DNA of 6,864 nucleotides, taken from assembly GCA_005884155.1 (NCBI GenBank), contig VAXD01000006.1, positions 1 to 6,864 of the forward strand, written 5' to 3'. The notes under the pieces are model-generated. The model saw only the letters and a program-made list of their open reading frames with translations. It made no database searches and was not told the DNA's origin. Source of the DNA: Actinomycetota bacterium. Lineage in GTDB: Bacteria; Actinomycetota; Thermoleophilia; Gaiellales; Gaiellaceae. The first letter of the stretch is position 1. Every line of letters begins with the position of its first letter. Both the position numbers and the translations under genes were made by a program. Below, piece after piece: positions 1 through 5,097 of this stretch.

Positions 1-353
1 CGCCGGCGACGACCGCGGTCGTGCTCAGTGGGTACGTGGCCATCCCGATCACGGTCGAGTTCCAGGGCAATTTCTACGAGCTGAGCGACTTCCTCTACCG
101 CCTGAGGAATCTCGTCGACGTCCGCCACGGCGGCCTCGATGCGTCCGGGCGCCTGTTCGCCGTCGACTCGATCGACTTCGCCGAAGCACCGCCGCCGCCC
201 GGCTTTCCCCAGATCCGCGCGCACATCTTGCTCGACGCCTTCGTCTACGGCACCGGCGCCGTGCCGACCGTTCCGGCGCCGACCGGCGCGACCGGCGCGT
301 CCGGAGCGAGCGGGCCGAGCGGCGCGACCGGCGCGACCGGAGGAACGGGCTAG
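1..353 (+). CDS. pilO: PilO-like type IV pilus assembly protein, 3' part only
   Basis: The frame is open to the left edge of the window, so the N-terminus and membrane segment are missing. About 117 residues are visible. The segment GYVAIPITVEFQGNFYELSDF followed by LYRLRNLV resembles the C-terminal ferredoxin-like fold of PilO (family pattern: IPV-x-hydrophobic, G-x-Y/F, FL-x-RL). PilO forms an inner-membrane complex with PilN and PilM that links the cytoplasmic motor to the pilus platform. After the fold come a Pro-rich stretch (AEAPPPPGFP), a last beta strand (AHILLDAFVY), and an unusual Gly-X-Thr/Ser tail that runs to the TAG stop. The stop overlaps the GTG start of the next gene by one base, indicating an operon. 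The family call is inferred from a partial sequence plus context; the missing part would lie upstream of this window, probably after pilM and pilN. Confidence 0.72.
   Translation, partial: PATTAVVLSGYVAIPITVEFQGNFYELSDFLYRLRNLVDVRHGGLDASGRLFAVDSIDFAEAPPPPGFPQIRAHILLDAFVYGTGAVPTVPAPTGATGASGASGPSGATGATGGTG
285..350 (+). repeat. Collagen-like Gly-X-Thr/Ser triplet repeat at the PilO C-terminus
   Basis: Seven consecutive Gly-X-Y triplets (GAT, GAS, GAS, GPS, GAT, GAT, GGT) and a final Gly close the PilO-like protein. At DNA level this is an imperfect 9-base repeat of the form GGC-GCG-ACC with degenerate versions. Third positions vary (ggc, gga, ggg), so the repeat is kept partly at protein level. 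The tail would lie outside the membrane if PilO topology holds. A related Gly-rich segment occurs in the next protein. Confidence 0.7.
339..344 (+). promoter_or_regulatory. Shine-Dalgarno site for the pilP-like gene
   Basis: GGAGGA lies 8 bases before the GTG at 353-355. It is embedded in the last collagen-like codons of the upstream gene. It supports GTG 353 as the true start and suggests translational coupling across the TAGTG overlap. Confidence 0.7.
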
Positions 354-1075
354 TGGCGAAGAAGAAATTCGATCCTCAGGCCAAGGCGAAGCGCCAGAAG
401 ATCTTCGCGGCGGTCGGCGGCGTGCTCCTGCTCGGCCTGCTCGCGTTCCAGGTTCCACGGACGCTGAAGCTGCTGCACCAGTCGAACGCGACCGCCTCGT
501 CGTCCCAGACGAGCTCCGCGACCGCCCCGGCCACGACGCAGCCGATCGCGCCTCCGAGCCTCGGCGGCGGAAACGCAACCGCCGGAACGTCGACGACGAC
601 TGCGGACGGCCTCAGCGACCCGAACGGAGCCGTGACGCCGCAGGCGGGGCAGCTCACGGCGCTGGGCCGCTTCCAGAGCAAGGATCCGTTTGCCCAGCAG
701 ATGGACGCCACCTGCGGCGCGTCAGGGCCTGCCTGCAGCTCCGGCGGTTCCAAGGGTGGCACGCAGGGCGGCGCAAGGGGCGCCACGGGCCCGACCGGGA
801 CCGGGACGGGAACGCAGCCCCCGGTCAAGGCGACCGTGGCCGTGATCTCCGTCAACGGCAGCAGCGAGACCGTTCAGGTCGGGGCGCGGTTCCCGCTCTC
901 GAACCCGACGTTCGTGCTCGTCTCCCTCACGGCGAAGACGGCGAAGGTCGGGATCGCAAACGGCTCGCTCGCAGGTAGCAAGCAGACGGTCATGCTCAAG
1001 AAGAACGTCCCGCTGACCCTCATGAACACCGCCGATGGCACGCGCTACGTGCTGCGGCTGGTCGCCGTCAGCTAG
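353..1075 (+). CDS. PilP/GspC-like single-pass pilus assembly protein
   Basis: The product has 240 residues. It has a basic N-terminus (MAKKKF...KAKRQK), one membrane segment at about 17-34, and then a long Ser/Thr/Ala/Pro-rich linker. The motif FQSKDPF at 107-113 recalls the 'KDPF' element of PilP. A Gly-rich segment at about 131-154 includes GATGPTGTGTGT. The C-terminal beta domain at about 158-240 (VAVISVNG, VQVGARFPL, VGIANGSL, YVLRLVAV) resembles the homology-region fold of PilP and GspC, which in didermal bacteria contacts the secretin. Cys121 and Cys128 (CGASGPAC) could form a disulphide outside the membrane. There is no lipobox, unlike classical PilP, so the anchor is GspC-like. The GTG start is supported by a strong upstream Shine-Dalgarno and the one-base overlap with pilO. 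The assignment rests on motif and context, not a database match. Confidence 0.7.
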   Translation: MAKKKFDPQAKAKRQKIFAAVGGVLLLGLLAFQVPRTLKLLHQSNATASSSQTSSATAPATTQPIAPPSLGGGNATAGTSTTTADGLSDPNGAVTPQAGQLTALGRFQSKDPFAQQMDATCGASGPACSSGGSKGGTQGGARGATGPTGTGTGTQPPVKATVAVISVNGSSETVQVGARFPLSNPTFVLVSLTAKTAKVGIANGSLAGSKQTVMLKKNVPLTLMNTADGTRYVLRLVAVS

Positions 1076-1079
1076 TCAC

Positions 1080-1096
1080 CTAGCTCGGAGAGCTAG
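1080..1096. terminator. Hairpin between the convergent pilP-like and prepilin genes
   Basis: A perfect 7-bp inverted repeat, CTAGCTC-GGA-GAGCTAG, starts 4 bases after the pilP-like stop and contains the TAG stop of the oppositely oriented prepilin gene. Its position suits a bidirectional terminator. However, it has no T-tract on either side, so termination is inference. Confidence 0.4.
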
Positions 1097-1623
1097 CCGC
1101 CGGCGGTCGAGGAGTCGAACGTCGAGGAGAGCCGCGCGAGCGGCCGCTCGTTCAGGTTCTTGCCGTCGCGGACGACGACGGTGACGATCCTCAGCGCCCG
1201 CCCGTTCGCCGGCGTCGGCGGCGTCGTCGTCGAGGTCGAGAGCACGATGTAGGAATCGACACGGTAGGACTTGCGGTCGGGGCCCGTGACGACCCTGCTC
1301 GCGTTGCACGCATTCGCCTGCGTCGACGCGCAGGGCGACGCCGTCACCTGTGTCGAGCTGTACGCGGTGTCGGTCGTGTACGGCGTCGTGCTTGGAATGG
1401 TCGCCGGGTCGAGGGCGATGGCCGACCACGTGAGCGCGCGGTACAGCTCCATCTGCGAGTCGGCAAGCGTCAAGGCGGTCGAGATCTTGCTCGAGCGGTT
1501 GAGGCTGACGATGCCGGCGTTGAACGAGGCCGCGATCGCGAGGATGCCGACGTTCAGCATCACCATCGCGATCAGGAGCTCGATCAGGCCGAAGCCGCGT
1601 TCGGAGCGAAGCCGCGCACGCAC
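1093..1623 (-). CDS. pilV: Type IV prepilin-like protein, PilV-like minor pilin
   Basis: The product has 176 residues from the GTG at 1623. It begins with a short basic leader, MRARLRSERG, then FGLIELLIAM and a hydrophobic helix. This is a class III (type IV) signal: prepilin peptidase cleavage is expected after Gly10, giving a mature N-terminal Phe with Glu at +5. The helix (about 11-33, with LNVGILAI) and the downstream ADSQMELYRAL resemble PilV-type minor pilins. The rest is a Ser/Thr-rich globular domain with Cys98 and Cys106, a possible disulphide pair, and a closing beta region (ALRIVTVVVRDG). GTG 1623 is preferred because it gives a normal 10-residue leader and has AGGGA 4 bases upstream. 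The frame is open back to an ATG at 1701, but that start would overlap the pilC start. The gene is inverted relative to its pilus neighbours. Confidence 0.8.
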   Translation of the reverse strand: MRARLRSERGFGLIELLIAMVMLNVGILAIAASFNAGIVSLNRSSKISTALTLADSQMELYRALTWSAIALDPATIPSTTPYTTDTAYSSTQVTASPCASTQANACNASRVVTGPDRKSYRVDSYIVLSTSTTTPPTPANGRALRIVTVVVRDGKNLNERPLARLSSTFDSSTAGG

Positions 1624-1631
1624 GTCTTCCC

Positions 1632-1704
1632 TATCGGCAGGCCTCCTCCGTCGCTCAAGCGGGTGAATCCCCCTGCCGATACGAGCTTCGTATGGCGGCA
1701 TACG
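1632..1704. promoter_or_regulatory. Layered inverted repeats between prepilin gene and pilC, enclosing the pilC start
   Basis: Three perfect inverted repeats overlap here. First, TATCGGCAGG (1632-1641) pairs with CCTGCCGATA (1672-1681), 10 bp around a 30-base loop. That loop can itself form two small stems, CGC-TCAA-GCG and GGG-TGAAT-CCC. Second, ATACGA-GCT-TCGTAT (1679-1693) shares three bases with the first arm and includes the first two bases of the pilC ATG. Third, CGTATG-GCGG-CATACG (1689-1704) includes the whole ATG. The three stems cannot all coexist. The region must also hold the promoters of both divergent genes, but I cannot identify clear -35/-10 boxes. A regulator operator or an RNA switch is inference. 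Confidence 0.5.
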
Positions 1705-2003
1705 CCTACAGCGCCATCAATGCGGACGGCTTGGAGCTGTCAGGCGAGGTTCATGCGCCGGACGTGACCACCGCCCGTGAGCAGCTGCGTATCCGCGGAC
1801 TGCTCGCCAACAGCCTCGAGGAGCTGCCCGCGAGCGGCGAGGAGGGCGTCCGCACCACCTTCAAGAAGATCAAGCCGAAGACGCTGCAGATCTTCTCGCG
1901 CCAGTTCGCGACGATCATCGAGGCCGGCCTGAACGTCGTCAGCTCGCTCCTCATTCTCGAGGAGCAGACCGACGCCCCCTACTTCGGCACCGTGATCAAG
2001 TAG
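1692..2003 (+). CDS. pilC: N-terminal fragment of PilC as translated up to the TAG
   Basis: If the TAG is read as stop, this 103-residue product is made. It holds the cytoplasmic N-terminal region of PilC and the beginning of the first T2SSF domain (IFSRQFATIIEAGLNVVSSL). It has no membrane segment, so it is unlikely to work as a platform protein alone. Confidence 0.5.
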   Translation: MAAYAYSAINADGLELSGEVHAPDVTTAREQLRIRGLLANSLEELPASGEEGVRTTFKKIKPKTLQIFSRQFATIIEAGLNVVSSLLILEEQTDAPYFGTVIK

Positions 2004-2087
2004 CTGCGCGCCGCCGTCGAGGGTGGCCGGCTCCTTTCGCAGGCGCTCGCCCGCCATCCCAAGATCTTCACCCGCCTCTACGTCGCG

Positions 2088-2903
2088 ATGGTCGAGGCGG
2101 GCGAGGCTGCCGGAATCCTCGACACGGTGCTCGACCGCGTCGCGTACCAGATCGAGAAGGAGACCCAGATCAAGCGCCGCGTGAAGGGCGCGATGATGTA
2201 CCCGACGATGGTGATGATCTTCGCCACCCTCGTTCTGATCGGCCTGCTGATGTTCCTCGTGCCGGTCTTCGTGAACATCTTCGCCCAGCTCAACGGCCAG
2301 CTTCCGACGCTGACGCAGTGGGTGGTTGCCGCCTCGAACCAGCTCCGCCAGCACTGGTACATCATCTTCCCGGCGATGTTCGCGTCGGTCTGGGGCGTGC
2401 GCCGCGCGAAGCGCACCGAGGCCGGGCGGCAGTTCTGGGATCGCACCAAGCTGAAGATCCCGATGAAGATCGGCGACGTCGTCCTCAAGGTGACGATGGC
2501 GCGCTTCTCACGGACCCTCTCGACGCTCGTCGCCGCTGGCGTGGACATCATCAAGGCACTCGAGATCACCGGCCAGACGGCCGGCAACTGGGTGGTCGAG
2601 GAGGCGCTCGCCGGCGTGCGCCAGAAGGTGCACCAGGGCGTTCCGATCGCGCAGCCGCTGATCGAGAACGACGTCTTCCCGCCAATGGTCAGCCAGATGG
2701 TCAAGATCGGCGAGGAGACGGGAGAGCTCGAGAAGATGCTCGCGAAGATCGCCGACTTCTACGAGGACGAGGTCGACGCCGCGATCTCGTCGCTGACCGC
2801 GATCATCGAGCCGCTGATGATGATCATGGTCGGCGCCATGGTCGGCGTGATCATCATCTCGATGTACCTGCCGATGTTCAAGCTGCTCCAGCTCGTCAAG
2901 TAA
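2088..2903 (+). CDS. pilC: C-terminal fragment of PilC, from the first in-frame ATG after the TAG
   Basis: This 271-residue stretch contains the rest of PilC: all three predicted membrane segments and the complete second T2SSF domain. The ATG is an internal Met of the conserved segment YVAMVEAGEAAG (residue 133 of the restored protein) and has no clear ribosome binding site. It is probably not a natural start. About 28 conserved residues between the TAG and this ATG would be lost. Confidence 0.45.
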   Translation: MVEAGEAAGILDTVLDRVAYQIEKETQIKRRVKGAMMYPTMVMIFATLVLIGLLMFLVPVFVNIFAQLNGQLPTLTQWVVAASNQLRQHWYIIFPAMFASVWGVRRAKRTEAGRQFWDRTKLKIPMKIGDVVLKVTMARFSRTLSTLVAAGVDIIKALEITGQTAGNWVVEEALAGVRQKVHQGVPIAQPLIENDVFPPMVSQMVKIGEETGELEKMLAKIADFYEDEVDAAISSLTAIIEPLMMIMVGAMVGVIIISMYLPMFKLLQLVK

Positions 2904-2909
2904 CGACGC

Positions 2910-4508
2910 TCAGCCGCCGAGCACGCTCTCGGCCGCCCCCGAGGGCTCCAGGTCAGGCAGCCGGGTCATCCGGAAGCCGTTGAGCAGGCCCAGCAGCGCG
3001 GCGAGGAGCGGCACGAGCAGCGCGATCTGCAGCGCTCGCGGCCGCGCCTTCGTGTTGATGTGGAGGATCTCGGCCTTGACGTCCTCAGGCTGGCCCGCGA
3101 GGAGCTCTTGGAGGTGCGTGTTGCTCATCACCTCGGCGTTCTTCTCGAGTCCTTTCGACACCTGTTTCTTCTCCGTCGACGACAGCACCGCGCTGTTGCC
3201 CGCGTAGTGGGTGAAGAAGAGCGACAGCGAGGCCAGCATGATCGCGCCGGCGAACGCGAGGCCGAACGAGAGGCCGAACGACCCTCCCGCGGAGTTCACT
3301 CCCGCTGCCTCGCTCACCCGTTCCTCGTCGATGGGCGCGAGTGTGTAGTTGTTGAGCTGTGAGACGAGCAGCCCCAGGCCGCAGCCGGCGATCAGCAGCG
3401 GCACGACCATCCACCAGCCGGAGTGAGCGCGCGGGACGATGGGGATCAGCACCAGCACGCCGAGCGCGAGCAGCGCGAAACCCGCGCGGATGATCTTGCT
3501 CGGGCTGCGTCGGCCGGCCCGCTTGCCTGCCAGCAAGGCGATCACGAACATGCTCAGTGAGAGCGGCGCCAGCGAGAGCCCGGCCTCGAGGGCGTTGTAC
3601 TCGAGCACCATCTGGAGGTAGATCGGGAGCGCGATCATCAGGCCTCCCAGCGAGATCTGCTGGAGCGTCTGGGACGAGATCCCGAGCCGGAAGTACTTCG
3701 ACGCGAACAGCCCGGCGTCGAGCAGCGCCGGCTTGCCCTCGCGCTTCCGCTTCCTGAGCCACCATGCGAGCGAGCCGAGGGCGACGAGGCCGACCGCGAT
3801 CAGGGCGCCAACCGCGCCGCCGCCTTCCTGCCAGACGAGGATCCCGAGAACGACGCCGCTCATCCCGACGGCCGAGAGGATCGCGCCCACGATGTCGATC
3901 CGCCTGTCGCCTGTGTACGGCACGTCGTGGACGCGCCCGCTGCCGAGCAGCACGATCCCGATGATCACGACCTCCCCGGCGAAGGCGACCCGCCACGAGA
4001 GGTAGGTCGTGATCAAACCGCCGACGAGCGGCCCAACCGCCGCCGCGATCGCGGCGGCGGCACCGACGAGCGCGTACGCCCGACGCTGCATCGGCCCCTG
4101 GAAGTTGCCGTGGATGAGCGACTGCATCGCGGGGAGGAGCAACGACGCCCCGAGCCCGCCGATGATCGCCCAGAAGATCACGATCGGGACAAGGCTCTGC
4201 GAGAGGGTCATCGAGAGGGCACCGACCGCATACCCGAGCAGGCCGAGGATGTACGCGCGCTTGCGGCCGAACAGGTCGCCGATCTTGCTGCCGATCAGGA
4301 TGAACGCCGCCGAGACGAGCGCCTCCAGCGCGATTGCGGACTGCACGCCGCTCGCCGTCGTGTCGAGGTCGTGCACGACCGCCGAGATCGAGACGTTCAT
4401 CAGCGAGGTGTCGACGACGAGCACGAACATGGCCATCGCGAGCAGAACCGCGACCAGCGTGTCGCCGCCCGATTCCTCGTGCGCGACGGCGGGCGCCTCG
4501 GTAGCCAT
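2910..4508 (-). CDS. MFS exporter, DHA2 (EmrB/QacA) type, 14 TM
   Basis: The product has 532 residues, typical of 14-TM drug:H+ antiporters. TM1 (about 17-38) carries VVDTSLMNVS, a variant of the DHA2 motif LDxTIVNVALP, with Asp33. Motif A is at 73-84 (GSKIGDLFGRKR), in the loop after TM2. The antiporter motif C lies at about 156-164 (AAVGPLVGG), followed by LSWRVAF, also typical. A long polar extracytoplasmic loop at about 433-488 precedes TM14 (about 491-511), as in other DHA2 members. It probably expels a hydrophobic or toxic compound using the proton gradient; the substrate cannot be read from sequence. It is last in the - strand run, 48 bases after the preceding stop. No Shine-Dalgarno is visible before the ATG, and a hairpin begins two bases upstream. 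Confidence 0.9.
   Translation of the reverse strand: MATEAPAVAHEESGGDTLVAVLLAMAMFVLVVDTSLMNVSISAVVHDLDTTASGVQSAIALEALVSAAFILIGSKIGDLFGRKRAYILGLLGYAVGALSMTLSQSLVPIVIFWAIIGGLGASLLLPAMQSLIHGNFQGPMQRRAYALVGAAAAIAAAVGPLVGGLITTYLSWRVAFAGEVVIIGIVLLGSGRVHDVPYTGDRRIDIVGAILSAVGMSGVVLGILVWQEGGGAVGALIAVGLVALGSLAWWLRKRKREGKPALLDAGLFASKYFRLGISSQTLQQISLGGLMIALPIYLQMVLEYNALEAGLSLAPLSLSMFVIALLAGKRAGRRSPSKIIRAGFALLALGVLVLIPIVPRAHSGWWMVVPLLIAGCGLGLLVSQLNNYTLAPIDEERVSEAAGVNSAGGSFGLSFGLAFAGAIMLASLSLFFTHYAGNSAVLSSTEKKQVSKGLEKNAEVMSNTHLQELLAGQPEDVKAEILHINTKARPRALQIALLVPLLAALLGLLNGFRMTRLPDLEPSGAAESVLGG
2916..2933. terminator. Small hairpin at the pilC / MFS convergent junction
   Basis: GCCGAG-CACGCT-CTCGGC is a perfect 6-bp inverted repeat 12 bases after the pilC stop. 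It lies inside the last codons of the convergent MFS gene. It has no T-tract, and short GC stems arise easily by chance in this base composition, so its role as a terminator is weakly supported. Confidence 0.25.
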
Positions 4509-4509
4509 G

Positions 4510-4541
4510 GCGCGACTCTGGCGGCCGTTCAGGCCTCGCGC
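4510..4541 (-). promoter_or_regulatory. Hairpin directly upstream of the MFS exporter start
   Basis: In the leader, GCGCGA pairs with TCGCGC (6 bp). It encloses a GGCC-TGAAC-GGCC stem stacked on one side and a 7-base bulge on the other. It occupies the place where a Shine-Dalgarno would be expected for the ATG at 4508, one base away. A very short frame, ATG-ATG-CGC-GAG-GCC-TGA (4546 to 4529), overlaps it. It could control translation of the exporter, but this is inference from fold and position alone. Confidence 0.3.
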
Positions 4542-4556
4542 ATCATCCTGAGCGAA

Positions 4557-5057
4557 CTAGACCGCGAGGCCTGCAGCGAGGAAGTCCAGTCCGATCAAGA
4601 GCAGCACGATCAGCGCGAGCACGGCATAGAGCGCGAGCACGGTGAGCCAAAACGGGCGCTCGGCCTCGGGCCCGTGCGGCGGAGTCAGGCGCCACGGGCG
4701 GATCGCGAGCAGCGCTCGGGTGGCGACCCCCGGCGGGTCGGGCGGCTCGAGGACGTTGCCGGTCGTCCGCCACGACGCAGTCGGGCCGTTGCTCGGCGAG
4801 GTCTGGAGACGCGGGACGTCGAGCTCGAGCAGGCGCGCGCCGGCCCGCATCTGCACGAGCTCGCTCTCCGCGGAGACGCGCGCGACATCCTCGGCGAGCA
4901 GCAGCGCCTCGCGCCCATCTGTTGTGCGGATGGCAAAGGCGGCCGGGTCGTCACCGGGACCGAGCCAGGTCTCCTCGACCCAGCCGACGAGGCCCTTCGA
5001 GGATTCCAGCCGGAAGCCGTCACAGCCCAGCAGCTCGTGTCGCACGACGGTGGACAT
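4557..5057 (-). CDS. Small protein with PRC-barrel-like N-terminal domain and C-terminal membrane anchor
   Basis: The product has 166 residues. I do not recognise a named family with certainty. Residues about 1-82 alternate short hydrophobic strands and turns (GFRLESSKGLVGWVEE, AFAIRTTDGREALLLAEDVARV, ARLLELDVPRL). This resembles a PRC-barrel-like small beta domain, with the 'dGreallLaedV' element suggestive of that fold. A Pro-rich linker follows (about 87-135), then one long hydrophobic stretch at about 136-162 ending at the C-terminus, so it is probably tail-anchored with the barrel in the cytoplasm. The ATG at 5057 is chosen because AGGAGAGG lies just upstream. A longer frame back to 5129 would overlap the end of pdxH. 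It lies between pdxH and the MFS gene in the same direction; a link to the exporter is only positional. Confidence 0.75.
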   Translation of the reverse strand: MSTVVRHELLGCDGFRLESSKGLVGWVEETWLGPGDDPAAFAIRTTDGREALLLAEDVARVSAESELVQMRAGARLLELDVPRLQTSPSNGPTASWRTTGNVLEPPDPPGVATRALLAIRPWRLTPPHGPEAERPFWLTVLALYAVLALIVLLLIGLDFLAAGLAV

Positions 5058-5058
5058 G

Positions 5059-5066
5059 CCTCTCCT
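5059..5066 (-). promoter_or_regulatory. Shine-Dalgarno deciding the start of the 166-residue protein
   Basis: On the - strand AGGAGAGG precedes the ATG at 5057 by one base; the AGGAG core is 4 bases away. This fixes the start at 5057 rather than 5129. Confidence 0.65.
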
Positions 5067-5069
5067 ATG

Positions 5070-5097
5070 CCCGATTTCGCGCGACGAAAGCCTCGGG
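5070..5097 (-). other. Intercistronic hairpin between pdxH and the downstream gene
   Basis: On the - strand CCCGA and TTTCG pair with CGAAA and TCGGG around a 5-base loop, ten base pairs interrupted by a 3-base bulge (GGC). The structure begins immediately after the pdxH TAG and ends 3 bases before the next Shine-Dalgarno. There is no T-tract, so it could be a weak terminator, a processing or stability element, or chance. Confidence 0.35.

Larger units (their letters stand above)
1692..2903 (+). pseudogene. pilC: pilC/gspF platform protein gene, full length but interrupted by an in-frame TAG
   Basis: Reading through the TAG at 2001-2003 (codon 104) gives 403 residues, the usual PilC/GspF length. 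PilC is the polytopic inner-membrane platform that couples the PilB/PilT ATPases to pilin assembly. The N-terminus MAAYAYSAINADG is typical. Two T2SSF-type domains can be seen: the first (about 65-195) contains FSRQFATIIEAGLNV and YVAMVEAGEAAG; the second (about 268-393) contains FSRTLSTLVAAGV and GEETGELEKML. Membrane segments lie at about 172-195, 222-236 and 370-393. Homology continues in the same frame directly on both sides of the stop (GTVIK, stop, LRAAVEGG), so there is no frameshift or deletion. The lost codon may have been CAG or GAG. The ATG start has only a weak GAG 6 bases upstream. The cause could be a real nonsense mutation, a sequencing error or suppression; TAG terminates other genes here. 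Confidence 0.85.

Noticed and set aside
139..978. + strand frame of 279 codons overlapping pilO and the pilP-like gene
   Set aside because: It is an Arg/Pro-rich out-of-frame translation of two overlapping genes that have good start signals and recognisable motifs.
1632..1691. Possible c-di-GMP (GEMM) riboswitch before pilC
   Set aside because: The position beside pilus genes and a three-way-junction-like fold were tempting, but I do not find the conserved GEMM core (such as the ACGCAAAG element), and the element is shorter than that class.
1624..1701. Longer prepilin form starting at ATG 1701
   Set aside because: It would add 26 residues before a leader that is already a normal 10-residue class III signal, and it overlaps the pilC start. 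GTG 1623 with AGGGA upstream fits better.
2001..2003. TAG as a recoded sense codon (for example pyrrolysine) throughout the genome
   Set aside because: TAG ends five other genes in this window at sensible places, and PilC has no known catalytic need for a special residue at this site.
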